Notes: generated from the sequence alone by a model not told the origin. DNA of 64,000 nucleotides from Rapana venosa (GCA_028751875.1 CM054134.1:42660594-42724593); one strand, 5' to 3'. Positions 36,949 to 51,639 are shown, counted from the stretch's first letter. Translations and numbers: made by a program.

Positions 36949-37987
36949 CTATGACTGTTTCTTTATCCGCTGAAGATCTTTTTCTGTCTTGTCAATATTG
37001 CTCATCACTCTGACAATTGCTTCAGGAAACTCATTCCCCATGGTGAAGTTTGTCATGCTGGTACCAGTCACTGTAGAGTTTGCATTCTCTTGGATGGTGC
37101 TCACTGAAATGTCCAGCTGAGTTCCCTGGTAATAGTCCCTTTGAGTCACACTGGTAACATCATGGGTTAGACTGGAGTTGAGGCTGGTTATGGATGAACT
37201 CGTTTTCTTAGCTGGCATTTCACAGGCAGCCATGCCAGTCTCTTGATTTCTTTTGCATGGTGAGACTGGAGGCGAGGAAGTGTAAAAACGTGATGTCGCA
37301 AAAGTGGAGATGGCTGGATTTTCACCAGGGCATTTTTTGGAATGCTGACTACTGCTGATATCTTTTCCTAATATAGAGACTTCAGAAATGGAATGTAAGC
37401 TCTGTGTTTCTACCACACTTTCAGTACATAGCTGACTGATGGGTATCTCTGACAATGTTGGTGCGCTCTCCGTTTCCGAAACTTTGTCAGGAAAGGGGCC
37501 CTTCTTTTTCCTTGTAACTGGTCCATCGTCTTTGTCTGGAATTGCCAATGATCCTGCATCAGAGTGGAATGACAGAGACTGGTTTGTCAGTTCATGTTTT
37601 AGAGGCGTTACTCCACCCCAGCCATAAACAGAAATCTTGTACCCGTCATCCCATGAAGCAGGGAATATTTGGTTATGTACTGCAACTGCTGCTGTTGTGA
37701 GGCGAGGCTGTGACTCGGACATCACGTTCCATGATTCCTGTACTGGTGGTTCACTGAAGTTGGTAATGTCTTTTGGAATGAGCTCACTTCGAGCTTGTGG
37801 CTTGCAGACTGCTCCTTTAGTTGCATTAGGTATCTGGGAGAGATCAACTGCTGTTCTATCACTGGAAAGAGTAGCAGGGTTCAAATTTTCATTTCCAGGT
37901 ATGCCTGAAGTGGGTAATCGACTTGAACGTTGATTACCTGATGTGTCCAGACAATGCTGTCTTTGAACCACCGTCTGGTAGCAAGGT
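36949..37987 (-). CDS. CCDC14-like terminal exon with stop
   Basis: A 1039-nt exon starting PCYQTVVQRQHCLDTSG after a TGTTTCAG acceptor and ending EKDLQRIKKQS before TAG (36951-36949). It is Ser/Thr-rich and mostly disordered in composition, with a short predicted helix at the very C-terminus (FPEAIVRVMSNIDKTEKDL). An ORF start at 37971 is a GTG inside the exon and not a real start. Confidence 0.88.
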
Positions 37988-38927
37988 CTGAAACATATTT
38001 AGATCTTTTGTTACCTTCATTTTGACATACAAATTTCCTCTTCACAATAATTCTGCTTAGGACATAGAGGAAAGAATTCAAGCACAGCAGGCACACAAAA
38101 CTTAAAAAGATTATGCCAACTCTATTTCTAAATTTTCTCTACCAAAATCAAATCAATGAGTGAGAGGGAAAGTGGCAAGATGGTTTAGATGTTCACCTGC
38201 CTGACAAGTACACCTTGACGTTCTGGGTTCAATTTTCAGCCTTGCCCTTTCTTCCCAGTTTGACAAAATCAAAGTGAATCTTACAGTGGTTAAAATCGTC
38301 CAATACAAACATGGCGAGTCAGGAGCTCTCAGCTGCAGTTGCTGCACCGTGTCAGCGATCTCCTCCCTTCTCACAAGTGCTATAGAATACCCAAATTTAA
38401 AACTCTGCAATATGAAAACAGTTTTGTTCCAATCTCAATTCTTCTGCTTAGAACTGCATGACAATAACCCCTTCAACGCATACAAAACTCTGTAGCTCAA
38501 CTAGTCCTCAGAAAGAAAAAATGTGAACACATAACTCCTCTTTTGCGATGTCTTCACTGGCTGCCTGTCTCACAAAAAATAAAGTATAAGATTAATACCC
38601 TTTTTTTCAAATGTCTCCACAAATATGCACCCTCTTATCTCTGTAACTGTCTTCACCTGTACACTCCTGTGTTGATTCTAGGATTTCAAAATAAGGGGCC
38701 CAAGGGCCCCCTAAAATGAAAAAAAAGGGGGCATTGCCCCCCCTTCCCCCCCCCAAAAAAGGGGTGAAGTAGTATTTGCTATTTGCTTACAGTACCTTCA
38801 GTACTCTTAGATTCTATTTTTTTCCAAGAGAAACAAAACAAACAGGAAGATAGGTAGACAGAAAGGATGAAATATTTACTTTAAGTGTTGCAGTTAATAT
38901 GCAATTCAGTAAGCACTTGTGACACAG

Positions 38928-38999
<72 letters not shown>

Positions 39000-39380
39000 G
39001 GTGGAGGGGAGAGAGAGGGAGGTGGAGGGGAGAGAGATCAAAGTTAAAAAAGTTAAATTTGTATTTCCACAGAGTTGAGGAGATAGATCTTGATGAGACA
39101 GGTAAAAGCCAATATCAAAGTTTTTTCTGTCACCTAGATGGTTAAAGCCAATGTCAAAGTCTTGCCCCCCCCCCCCCCCCCCCCAATCGCACACATTGAG
39201 AGAGAGAATTGAATTGAATTGAATGAATTTTATTTAAAGGGAGAGAGAAAGAGAGAGAGAGGAGGAGGCCAAATTTGTATTTCCATTTTCAGAGAGATAG
39301 ATCTAGATCAACATAGGTTAAAGCCAATATCAAAGTCTTGTTTCAGTCCCCACCCCCCCCTCCCCCACCCCAAGATCATA

Positions 39381-39475
<95 letters not shown>

Positions 39476-39582
39476 GAGGAGGTCAAATTTGTATTTCAAC
39501 ATTCAGAGAGATCTAGATCTACATTTAGATGATAGATTAAAGCTAATGCCAAAGGCTTGTTTTTCCCCCCAGATCATACATT

Positions 39583-39673
<91 letters not shown>

Positions 39674-42600
39674 AAGAGAGAGAGAGAGAGGGGGGGGGGA
39701 ATTTCCTAACTAATGGAAGTCTTTCTGAAGATTTTTTAATCTTGTACAGCCTCTGGTGTTCTTATGTGATGCTTTAATGCTGTTCTGTAATTAGTGCAAT
39801 CTCTTTTAGTGAATGAAATTGTTCTTTCCATGTTTGAAACACAGCCATGTTCAGATAGATAGCCATGTTCTCAAGCCAAGGCTACTTGTCTCGCCAGCTC
39901 TGAACCTGCTGGGCAGAGGTGTCTGCTATCTCCTCAACGATCTCTGTCCTAATCACCTCACTTGGAAGGCCTCTTGGCAGATGACGTAATCGAAGAGGAC
40001 AACAGAGCAGGAAGCCGGCTGTTTTTGCCCTGGGGGTAACCTATTAAAGTAATGAAGGATGCATGAACAGTTTCTGTGATTGGTCAAAAGTGAGGCGCTT
40101 AGCTAACCAGAAGCATTGTTGGTGCTTAATTTTAGAGATTATGTAAACGGCAGTGGACAAAACATCTTGGACCCCACAGTGACCACAGAACACCTTACAA
40201 TTACAACGGGAACCACGTGCTGGAACTATGTGCAGAGATTGATCTGATCATCACCAACACCTTTTTCCAACACCGAGCCTCCCAAATTTAGACCTGGTAC
40301 AAATGGAACGATCTCAACATCTCGTCTCAAATCGACTTTATACTTGCAAGTTCTAGAACACGTTATGCCATCAAAGACTCAAAAGCCATCCCCAATGCCA
40401 ACCTTGACACTGACCACAGGCCTGTCATTCTAGCCTCCAGTACTCAGAAGAAGAAAATAACAACTGCTAGGAAGAACCAGCCTGAAAAGATCAACCTCCT
40501 CAAACTGGAAGAGAAAGAAGTGCAAGAACAGATTCATAGTGCTGTCAAGGTGAAACTTGACTCCATTGATACAACACCTCTCAACATGGAGCAAGTCTGG
40601 GACACCTTCTCTTGAACACCTTAAGGGAAGTTTGCGGGACAAAGAAATGTGGAGATAAAAACAGGAAAGCTACAGCTTGGTGGAACCAAGAGGTGAAGGA
40701 AGCCATCAAGAAAAAAAAAGCAGCTATATAAAGCTTGGGTCAAGACCAAGACAGAAGAGGACTACGTCAAGTACAAAATTGCAAGACATAGTAAACGTGT
40801 TGTGAAAGCCTCCTGAAATTTGCAAGACCTCCCAAAGAGAATTTTTCAAAAGTGTGAAGATGATGAGAGTAAGAGATGAGCCATTCAATCCAACAACAGT
40901 AGTGAATGATGCAAATGGAGAGGCACTGCACAAAGAAGAGGAAATTCTGAAACGATGGGAAGACTATTTTAAAGATCTTTTAAACCCATCTGGAGTACAA
41001 GCTTCCAGCTCTCAGTTCTCACCACGCTATAAAGACCAGTTAGAGCCCCAAATCCTTGACGCTGAAACAAGAAAAGCAATTAAGACCAGCCCAAAGGGCA
41101 AAGCGGCAGGCGATGACAGCATAACAAGTGAAGCCATCCTTGCATGCGGAGAAACGGGAGTTAAGTGGCTCACCATCATCTTCCAGAAAGCATGGGAAGA
41201 GAGGAAAGTACCAATGGACTGGCAAAATGCAATAGTGGTGCCAATTTGGAAGAAGAAGGGCAGCAAGAGAGACTGCAGCACCTACAGAGGCATTTCACTT
41301 CTCAGCCATAATGTATGCAAAGATTCTGGAACAGCGCACAAGAGCCAAAGCAGAACACCTACTGAGCAATGCCCAGTTTGGCTTTCGGAAAGGAAGAGGG
41401 TGCACAGATGCCATTTTCGCACTCCGACAGCTGTGTGAAAGAGCCATTGAATACAACCAAGACCTGCATACAGTATTTGTTGATCAAGAAAAAGCTTTCG
41501 ACCGAGTCAACAGAGACAAGCTCTGGAAGATCCTGGAGCAGCACGACGTAAAGGGGCAGTTGCTTGATAACATCAGAGCAATCTATGCCAACAGTATGAG
41601 CGCAGTTCGAACAGCCAGTGGAACATCCGACTGGTTCCTGGTTACATCAGGGGTCAGGCAAGGCTGCGTACTCTCTCCCCTTCTCTTCATGATCTACATG
41701 GACCAGACTACAAAGGAAGCCAACCCAGATCTTGAGGCCCTGAATGAACTATTATTTGCTGACGACCAGTCCTTGATGAATCAGAACACAGCAGCTCTTC
41801 AAGAACACACAGACCAACTCAACACAAGCTGCGAGAGGTATGACATGAAGATCAGTATCACCAAAACAGAAGTTATGCCTGTCAGCAGAAATCCAGGAAA
41901 GCTGGACATCAACATCAACGGCACCCAGCTGAAACAGACCAAAGAATTTAAATATCTTGGAAGCCTCTTCACTGGAGATGGAAAATTGGACAGAGAGATA
42001 GAAACAAGATGCCAGAAAGTGAACGCAGTCAGTTACCAACTTCCCCCCTTCTAAAACATTCCAGCATCCCAATGAGCACCAAGGCAAAACTCATCAACGC
42101 CATCTTCGTTCCAACACTCACATACCAGTGTCAGACATGGGCCCTAACAAAAGCCTTAGAGAGAAACGCGCTGCCTAAGAAAAGCTGCCAACAAGACCAG
42201 ACACGACAAGATCAAGAATGAGGTGATCAGAGACATGGTCGGACTAACACCAATTCTCCACCATATCGAACAAAGGATCAGGTGGTTTGATCACCTCACT
42301 AGAATGCCGCCCAACCAACCAGCCCTACGGGCATACACCACCATACACAATGGCTGGAAAGCCAGAGGTAGACCAAGGAGCGATGGAGCGACTCCGTGGC
42401 TGACACCCTGCGAGCCCATAACCTGTCACTACATCAAGCCTCCCGCCTTGCTGCAGACAGACGTCTGTGTCTCCCCGCAACGCCGAAGGGCACCAGCGGC
42501 AGATGAAAGAAAGAAAGAAAGAATAAACGGCAGTTGAGATGGAGCACTGTTTGTTCAAAAACGCGCCGTCCGTAATTTTTTTGCGTCTGTTAGGGCGCAC

Positions 42601-43260
42601 TGCCCACATCGTTTTGTGGCAATTTTGAAAAAAAATGTGGGAATCCTGCAAGGGCGCAACCTAGAATCAACACTGACACTCCATCCCATTCCCTTAGTTC
42701 AGCTGCAGATACGTTTTGCTTTCGAACACCCAGATTTAAACAAACCACTGTTGGCCGTCGCTCTTTATTTCTGGTCCGTCCACATGGAACGACCTCCCTC
42801 TCCCACTTCACCAAAAGCCTTCATTTGATTCTTTCAAATCTAGCCTCACAACGCATTTATTTTCTACTTGGGATCTTCCCCTGTTATCTGTTCCTACTTT
42901 TCAATAGCTACCTTCACTTCCACCCCTCCCACCTAAGTGTGTTGTGTGTATAAATTTGATATCAGTTTATCTTGATATTTGTGGATGGTTGCATGCATGT
43001 GAATGATTTGAATGCAAGCGCTTTGATTTGTTTGCTTTACAAGATTCAGCGCTATGTAAATCCCATACATTATTATTATTAACTCCAAACTGACCCCAAA
43101 AAAGGAGAGAGAGAGAGGGAGGGGGAATGAGAGGGGAGGGGTGGAAAGAGAGAGAGAGAGAACGCGGAAGTTTTTATTCATTACAGGCCTTGGCCCCTAA
43201 TGAAGGGGTGGTGAGTATATAATCAACTTCTAAAACATATTGCACAGAGAGAGAGACAGA

Positions 43261-43349
<89 letters not shown>

Positions 43350-44370
43350 AATGAGTGGGGGGCAAGGGAGATCAGAGCTCATATGAAAAAGGGATGGAAC
43401 ATCTGAAGCATAGGAAAGGTTAATTTTTACCATCTTAAATGGTGTTCAATATTTGAAAAGAATAGACTATTGACTGACTTGATATTTCTCTTATCACACA
43501 ACCTATTATAACAATTTGGTTAATATTATAAAAATGCCTGTGCATGTGTATGAATGTACCAACTGTGTATGAGCGGCTTGTGTGCGAGTGTGTGCGCAAA
43601 CTGGCATACGCATGAGTGCATGAGATTTTACAACGGTGAGTTTATGACTGGCTGGGTGGCATTTGGTTGAGGGTTTTTTGGTCTTGGTATGTGTGAGTGC
43701 TTGTTTAGATACTAATTTGTGGTATTTTTTCTGTGATAAGTTTTATTTTCTGCTTAACTGTTTTTATGTATAGCTTGCAATTCATGTGAATTTCTCTGTT
43801 TGTGAGATAATAAAGTATTTGAATTTGAACTGAATCGAAGCCATCATTGCGTTAGACACTGCATTATTGATCTCTGGCTGGAAAGGTCTGGGCCTGAACC
43901 CCAATTTCAGGCATATACTTGTGGCTTTCTTTAGGCTTTAGCCAGCTACTCTCCACAGGCCAGTGTGCTCTGGGATAACTGCTATTACAGAGGTGTCCGA
44001 CACTGATTTTGAATAATTATGTGAATTTGTAAGTCTTGTTTGAAATGACCAGACCAAATGCAGGTATCTGCACTGTTCAGGCCTGGGTGATCAAGATATA
44101 TCATCAAGGAAGCAAACAGTACATCCCTGCAGTCTCAAACATTACTGCAGTTCAACATTTATTACCAACAATCTCACTTACCACCATGCACACTCAAAAA
44201 AATAATTTAAACAAAAAGGACAAGAAAATCATATCTCACGCAAAAGGAAGAGCACTAATTATCTGTTGTTCATCGAGTGTTAGCCCCCAAATTTATGGAT
44301 TTAAATAACACATCCCTCTCTCCCTGCACATATTTCTAAGCTCCTCAAGTACTTTTTTAGAAGTTCATAA

Positions 44371-44409
<39 letters not shown>

Positions 44410-44675
44410 ATTTTTTCAGCAACAAAACCACAATGCATACATTTCACAGTGTTGATTCTAGGATTTCAAGAAAAAGGGGCCCTTAAAATGAAAAAAAGGG
44501 GGTACTGCCCCCCACCCCCTCATAAAAAAAGGGGACAAATAATATTTGCTTACAGTACCCTCAAGTACTCTTAGTTTCTGCTATTTTTTTCAAGGAAGAG
44601 AAACAAAAACAGGCAGAAAGGATTAAATATTCACCTTAAGTGTTGCAGTTAATCTGCAGTAAATACTGGTGACAC

Positions 44676-44758
<83 letters not shown>

Positions 44759-44872
44759 TGTTTAAAATCAAATTTGTATTTCCACAGAGTTGGGAAGATA
44801 GATCTAGATGAGAAAGAGAGGTAAAAGCCAAGATCTCAAATGTGTTTTTTTCTCTCCACAAGATGGTACAAT

Positions 44873-44935
<63 letters not shown>

Positions 44936-45022
44936 GCAAAATTTATATTTCCAAATTCAGAGAGATAGATCTAGGTCCAGATGTAGATGTTAAGTTAAAG
45001 CCAGTCTCAAAGTCTTGATCCC

Positions 45023-45088
<66 letters not shown>

Positions 45089-45334
45089 AGAATTTGTATT
45101 TTCAAATTCAGAGAGATAGATCTAGATCTACATGTTAAAGCTAATATCAAAAGTCTTGCTTCCACCCCCCCCCACCCCCCACCAAAGATGATACTGAGAG
45201 AGAGAGAGTGTGAGACACAGAGAGAGAGAGAGGGGTGTGTGTGTCAAATTTCGACAGTTAGAAAGATATATTTAGATAGGTTAAAGCCAATCTCAAAGTC
45301 TTGTCCCTCCCCCACTGTACATTTTGAGCGAGCG

Positions 45335-45408
<74 letters not shown>

Positions 45409-48400
45409 GCCTAAACAATGAAAGTCTTTCTGAAGGGTTTCATCTGGTACAGCCTCCTGTTGATTGGCAGTGTTTTTGGGTGATGCTTTAAGTGCTGTTC
45501 TCTAATTAGCGCATCCTCCTTTAATGAAGGCATTGGACAGCCTAACACATGTCATGTTCACTGTTCTCATGCCAGGGCCACTTTGTCTCGCCAGATCTAC
45601 CAGCTCCAAACCTGCGTCTGCTATCACCTCAACGATCTCTGTCCCAATCACATCATTTATTTCTGTAGTACAAGGCCTCTTGGAAGATGACATAAACAAA
45701 GAGATAACAGTGCAGGGGCAGTCACCTTTATTACGATGATCGCTTGTAGACGCGAATCAGAAAATTTTGCCGCCCCTGAGGTAGCCTACCAACGTAATGA
45801 CCGCAGCAGGAGCTAACAAGGACAAACTAAAGTTTCTGTGATTGGTCAAAAGTGAGGCGCTTAGCCAATCAAGAATCATCAACAGAGAACTTTGGTGGAA
45901 TAGCGCTTAATTTTAGAGATTATACAAAAGGCAGTTGTGAGGGCACACTGCTTTTTCAAAAACGCGCTGTCCATGATTTTTTTGGCGTCTGGGCGCACTG
46001 CCCACATCATTTTGTGGCAATTTTTAATAAAATGCCAGAATCCTGCAAGGGTGCACCCTAGAATCAATACTGCATTTCATATTTTGCATGCTTAATTCAA
46101 GATTGATAACGGTGAATACATAAAAATCCCGAGACATCACTTCACCCAAAACAGGAACTGTTTTCCATATGTTGTAACTCATACGGGAGAGAAAAGTGAA
46201 ACACACACACTATCTCTAAATCGGGAAATCCCCACTTCTCGTGTACAATTCTCTCCCTCCCTTCTTGATAAACTTTAAGCATGATCATAGAATCGAGTTT
46301 CCCTAGGTATAAAAATACTGGCAGGAACAGGGCTCTGTCATATTATATATACTATATAAGTATATTATACAGATAATACTCATGGCAGTTGCCATGCTGC
46401 AACTTTTGTACAACAAAGCCACTTTTCTAATTCTAGGTGGCCCATACAACACATTGCTCCACCATGTCCATGCAGTAACACCTGTTCACCTGTTGCCATT
46501 GCCACTGTCAATGGTATGAGACATACATAAATGCCACCTGGCTTCACCGTCTTCCTTTACCTCTGCTGAGTTCTATGATCTCTTGTTGCCCTCCCTGGCC
46601 ACTGACCTCAGTGATGTTGGCAATACAGGATGTAGGTGGTCTTTTCTTCTGCCCCCTGTCATCAAATTTGTTTGTGATAAACTAAGTAGAAATTATCCCT
46701 GTCTGCAGGCTAAAAATGTATCATGAAGCCACATTCTATCAAATTACACAGGATATATATCCTCAGCACTGATATGATCAAGCCGTCACTCTGACCCAAA
46801 GAATACTTACCTGGAAAAGGAGGTTGACTCCACAAAGTCTTTAAGTACTTGGCTGCTGTGAAGGTTCAGGACATGTTTGGCATGCTGATCAAAGCTAAGT
46901 CGAGACATCAATTCTGTAGCCGCTTGCTTCACCCTCCTGTCACAACAGAAAAAATCACATGGGGTTTACAGGCTTCAGTTCATTCTAAAGCAATTTTAGG
47001 CATGGAGTGAACAATGAGAATTTAGCTGGTAACCACAGAAAGACTGTATGCACTGGTTATATGTTAATTGACGGATGCCGTAGCCAAGTCATTAAGGCAT
47101 GGAGTGAACAATGAGAATTTAGCTGGTAACCACAGAAAGACTGTAAGCACTGGTTTATATGTTAACAATTGACGGATGCTATAGCCAAGTCATTAAGGCA
47201 TGGAGTGAACAATGAGAATTTAGCTGGTAACCACAGAAAGACTGTATGCACTGGTTTATATGTTAACAACTGACGGATGCTATAGCCAAGTCATTAAGAC
47301 TGACTTCAATCCCACGGGCCCATAAAGTCATAGGTTTGAATCTGGGAGTCATCTGGTGAATTTTAAGGATGGGGATTTCTTATATCCCAGGTCAACTTTA
47401 AGTGCAGACCTGCCAGTGCCTTAATTTCCTTCATGTATATACAAATGCAGAAGATAAAATGTGTATGTTAAAGATCCTGTAGGCGATTTACAGAAACACA
47501 AACACACTCAGCACACATCACCAACGTTGGAATGCGACTACCTTCATGATGGTCAAAAACGGTAACACAAGAAAAATCTCACCACGGGTGGTGGGCCTCA
47601 GAGCTCTAGCTGAGGAACAGGGGTTTTTTTGGTTGTTTTTTACAAGTTCTTGCCTGGTGAAAAAAATTCTTACACTGTTAAGATAAGGTATTATTTATTC
47701 TAAGTTAGGAATGGAATCCCTATACATCCCAATGTCTTTGTGCTAGTTAGTAGCTGGCCAAGTCCACGCACATGTAAGCCGAGCACCACATGTTGAAGTA
47801 GATTCTCAACCTTCCTTCTTGACGGTCAACCAGCCAGCCACTTCAAGGAAAATATACACCCCTTTGCAAACACTACAAATGATTTTGTTTTAAAAATCAA
47901 GATGATAAGAAAGGTAATATGACCTTTTGTTTGATGATTCACTTGAATATGACAATGATTAAGACAGTGATTGCAATGTGTGACACTTGCTGATTGCTAT
48001 GCAGCAGACAAAATTTTCAGCATATTAGTGTGCTCATGATAGAGTCGGTCAAGGCCTGAGGCACTAGGAAATAGGGGGAGGGGATGGCCAAGTCAGCAGG
48101 GCCAGAAATATGGAATCTATGTATTATACTGAAGTATGGGCCTGAGGATTTGATCAAACTAGTCTTTAGTGGTTTGTCTTCCACATCTGTGGCCAAGAAA
48201 TTTGCTTAAGTGTCAAGCAAAAAATTGCATAAATTATAATTTCTAAGGAATGTTATGTAATGCTAAGTAAAATCCAAAAATTTCAAGATCCAAACAGAGA
48301 TTCAGATTCCTTATTCATTTTCCACACACACAAAAAACTTAACACTTGTTTATCTATCTCAAACGGTTTTTATTCGAGAATTTTGTTAATTACTAACCCT

Positions 48401-49836
48401 GAAACTAAAATAAAATCTCTGGCACTGGGAAGGACATTAAATCAGAGTTTTTGCTGGCAGCAAAAGGGTTAAAAGAGAAAGAAAAGCACTTGCAAAGATT
48501 TGCAACACTGAATATGGACAAGATATGCAAACAGCAAAATCTGTAAAAGTTTACAAGAATTGTATAGATTCTGTGGTCAAATCAGCCTCAAAGGTTTCGC
48601 AGGCAGTGTATTCTGAATCTGTGTTAGGACAAGGGGAACTTACACCATTACAGGAAATGAAAACCTGTGTGCTGAGAAGAAACTGGCACTGTGCGAGTTA
48701 AAAATAAAAGTATAATTTTCACCTTATAATGACTTGACCACTCACCCAAGCGATTCTTGAAGACATACTATCTGGATGTCCTTATGCTCGTTGAGGTTCT
48801 TCAGACTTGATTTCTCCTGCTCAGCATTTGCCAGTGTGCTCTCAAGGCGTTCGATTTGGCGAGACTGCGTCTCTACCAAATTTCTCAGGTTGTTGTTTCT
48901 TGTCATTTGCTCTTGAAACAGCACCTGTGCCCTATGTTCCTGTGAAGATCAAGAGTTTGGTTACCTGTACCTTTATAGGATTTCTTTGTCTTATAACATT
49001 TACATATTCAAATGAGTGGAAAATAAAATATGAAAAACTTTACACATATATTCAAGATCAGAGGAAAACAGTAAGAACACAATACCCAAGTGTTTGGCAG
49101 AACAAATGTTCAGTCTCTTTTAAAACCTTCAAGCTAAAAGATTGGCGAACTGACAGTAAAAGTGCAGTCTATCTACAAATATATCTATCAACCTCTTAAC
49201 AGCCCAGTGCAAGTGCACCCTATATGCCAGGGAATAAAATTCTTATGTACCACTGCTATGTTCATATCCATCTTACTCAGAAACTACAACATAAATATTT
49301 CTGATAGTCTACCCAATGACAGTATATATATGGTAGATTACTTCGAGGCAAGCTCAAATTAGTTAGCATGATATTTCACTGCGAAAATATATTTAAAATG
49401 TAAAAAAAATCGACCAAAAATACAATTTCATCACCACTGTCATTCTGAGTACACCCCATCTCAATAACGCCAAACATAAGTCTAGGCCAAATCTCATTCA
49501 TTGTTTTTTAAATACACGATCTCCTGAACCATACGCGATCGTTTTCATCACTGTTAGGTAAATCTACATTTTTATTTGCCACTTTTACAGCTGTGTAAAG
49601 TTATTGATGCCTTCAACAAGAAGTGCAGAACCCCTTGTGGGGATCAGGGGGAAATTCTAGCCTGTAAAAAAAGCCTCTCCTGGAACTAATTTAAGTGCTT
49701 CATACTAAGCAAGTACTTCCCTAAAATAAACTCTCCTAGAATGACTTTATCAGTCAGTCCTTAACCCTAAGGGGGTTTTATATCCAGGTAATCACAGCAA
49801 AAATGAGGACATCTTTAGACAAATGTGCACTAACAC

Positions 49837-49875
<39 letters not shown>

Positions 49876-49895
49876 AGGGAGAGAGAGAGAGAGAG

Positions 49896-49942
<47 letters not shown>

Positions 49943-49998
49943 TGGGATGGGGTTGTGGTGGTGGGGAAGCACATGAAATAATAACCAAAAAAAAAGCA

Positions 49999-50031
<33 letters not shown>

Positions 50032-51639
50032 GAGATAGGAAAAGAAGAAAGAAAGAAAGAAAGAGAGAGAGCGGGGGGGTGGGGGGGGGTGAAGCCCCCA
50101 CCCACTCTCCTTCCTACCATCTCCCTTCACACTAGGCTAGTCCCTCCCTTTCATGAAACCCAATACTCGTTGATACATGTAGTCCCCTTCACTTGCTACT
50201 AGGTAGCGGCAGCCCCAGGTGAATACTGTCATCACTGCTGAAAAGTGGCAAATTTTCGGTCTTTTCACTTTCTTATTACTCCGCTTCTGTTTTACTGATT
50301 AAAAAACACTATATCCGAAAAAAGTTCAATCTTTCTTCTTTTCATTGAGTGCATTTTTATTTCTGTGGCTTGTGTATCGTCAATACGCAAAGCGTGTGAA
50401 TGAGGTGTGCGTTCCGCTAAAAATCGCTGCGCGGCCCGCCATTTTCGCGCACATGTACAAATCTTCAAAGAGACATGACCACTTTGAATCTGATTGCGTA
50501 TTTGCGACAGACAACTATTGTCACTATATTTGGTATCATTGTGTTCAGATTTTATTTGTAGAATACCAAATGGGTGAAAGTTTTTTCATAACTGGCTAAT
50601 TTTCGGAAAAAAACGGATTTTTGGCGGTACACGATCTCCGACGGCGAACTCCGAAGAACCTGTAGCTTAAAATAGCCAATACTCAAGGTGAAAATCAAAC
50701 TAGACGACCTATTTGTACTAATTTGGGAATGGGTTAATGTATTCATGGACTGTCGTCCACCCGCAAACCAATAAAAGCAAAGTGTTCAAATGGTGGAAAG
50801 TTCGTTAACGCAAGGGCAAGGACGAACAGACATCGCGAACCGATCTTGAACCGATCTTGTCAAGGATCGACAAATTTTTTCGATTTACGGGGTAAATTTC
50901 ATAAATGTTTCAATATAGATCATCGATATAACAGTTTATTTATACAAAGATCGCGTGGTTTGCGCAATAATTCGTGCGATCGTTGAAAACCAAGACTTAG
51001 TAAAGGACTATTACGATCGTTGTCGATCTTCCGACATGTGCGAACCAGAAAGAAAAAAGCATGCCCGATTTCGTCAGATATTTCCACAAAATCACTTCAC
51101 AAATTTACGATGATTGCAAAATAAGATAGTTTGAACGTATCTCTATACAATGTATTTTTTTGGTAAGGTTACATGGTGAAATAGCGATCGTATTTAACGA
51201 TTTACCGAATGACCAGCCTAACAAAGAGAAGATAATCCGAGATCGTCGTGACTCAGTGATTTCATGAAGCAAACGTCGTCCCCGTTTTTTGTTTTTGTTT
51301 TGACCAATTCACACTTTAGTATCATTTTGGTGAATTGAAAGTGGGGTTTAGTTTATTTTCTTTGTTTAGTTGTGCCGGGGGATTTTTGAGTTACGCAATC
51401 TTTCCATAAATTAATGTGATATCAATGAGTTTCTTCTCCGGCAACATATACAAGGTAGAGTTACATGTCAGTGCAGTAATACTCAATAGTGAGCTTATTA
51501 TTATCTTTTGTATTATTATTACCATACACAATACGTATTAGTACAGTGTCTATCAGCCTAGCAACCCCCCCCCCCCCCCCAATCCCATTCATTTCCCTTT
51601 TCCATTATTTTGGGGTTGATTGGCTTCCAGTGCTAGCAT

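Larger units (their letters stand above)
38669..42675. mobile_element. hAT-like non-autonomous DNA transposon, copy 1, with a nested LINE
   Basis: Ends are inverted: GTGTTGATTCTAGG at the left, CCTAGAATCAACACTG at the right. Target duplication: ACACTCCT (38661-38668) and ACACTCCA (42676-42683), 8 bp with one mismatch; the left end seems to have lost the terminal CA. Without the nested LINE and its duplication the element is about 1627 bp, essentially equal to the copy at 44447-46072 (1626 bp). No transposase is seen. CAGTG ends and 8-bp duplication suggest hAT. Confidence 0.85.

Noticed and set aside
38885..39584. ORFs rich in Arg/Glu and Ser/Leu
   Set aside because: They are translations of (GA)n/(CT)n microsatellites in hAT-like copy 1, not genes. 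The same applies to 43174-43433, 44649-44993, 45188-45421 and 49778-50130.
43850..43920. Another tRNA-headed SINE
   Set aside because: A weak B-box-like GGGCCTGAACCCC is seen but no matching second copy in the window, so it was not called.
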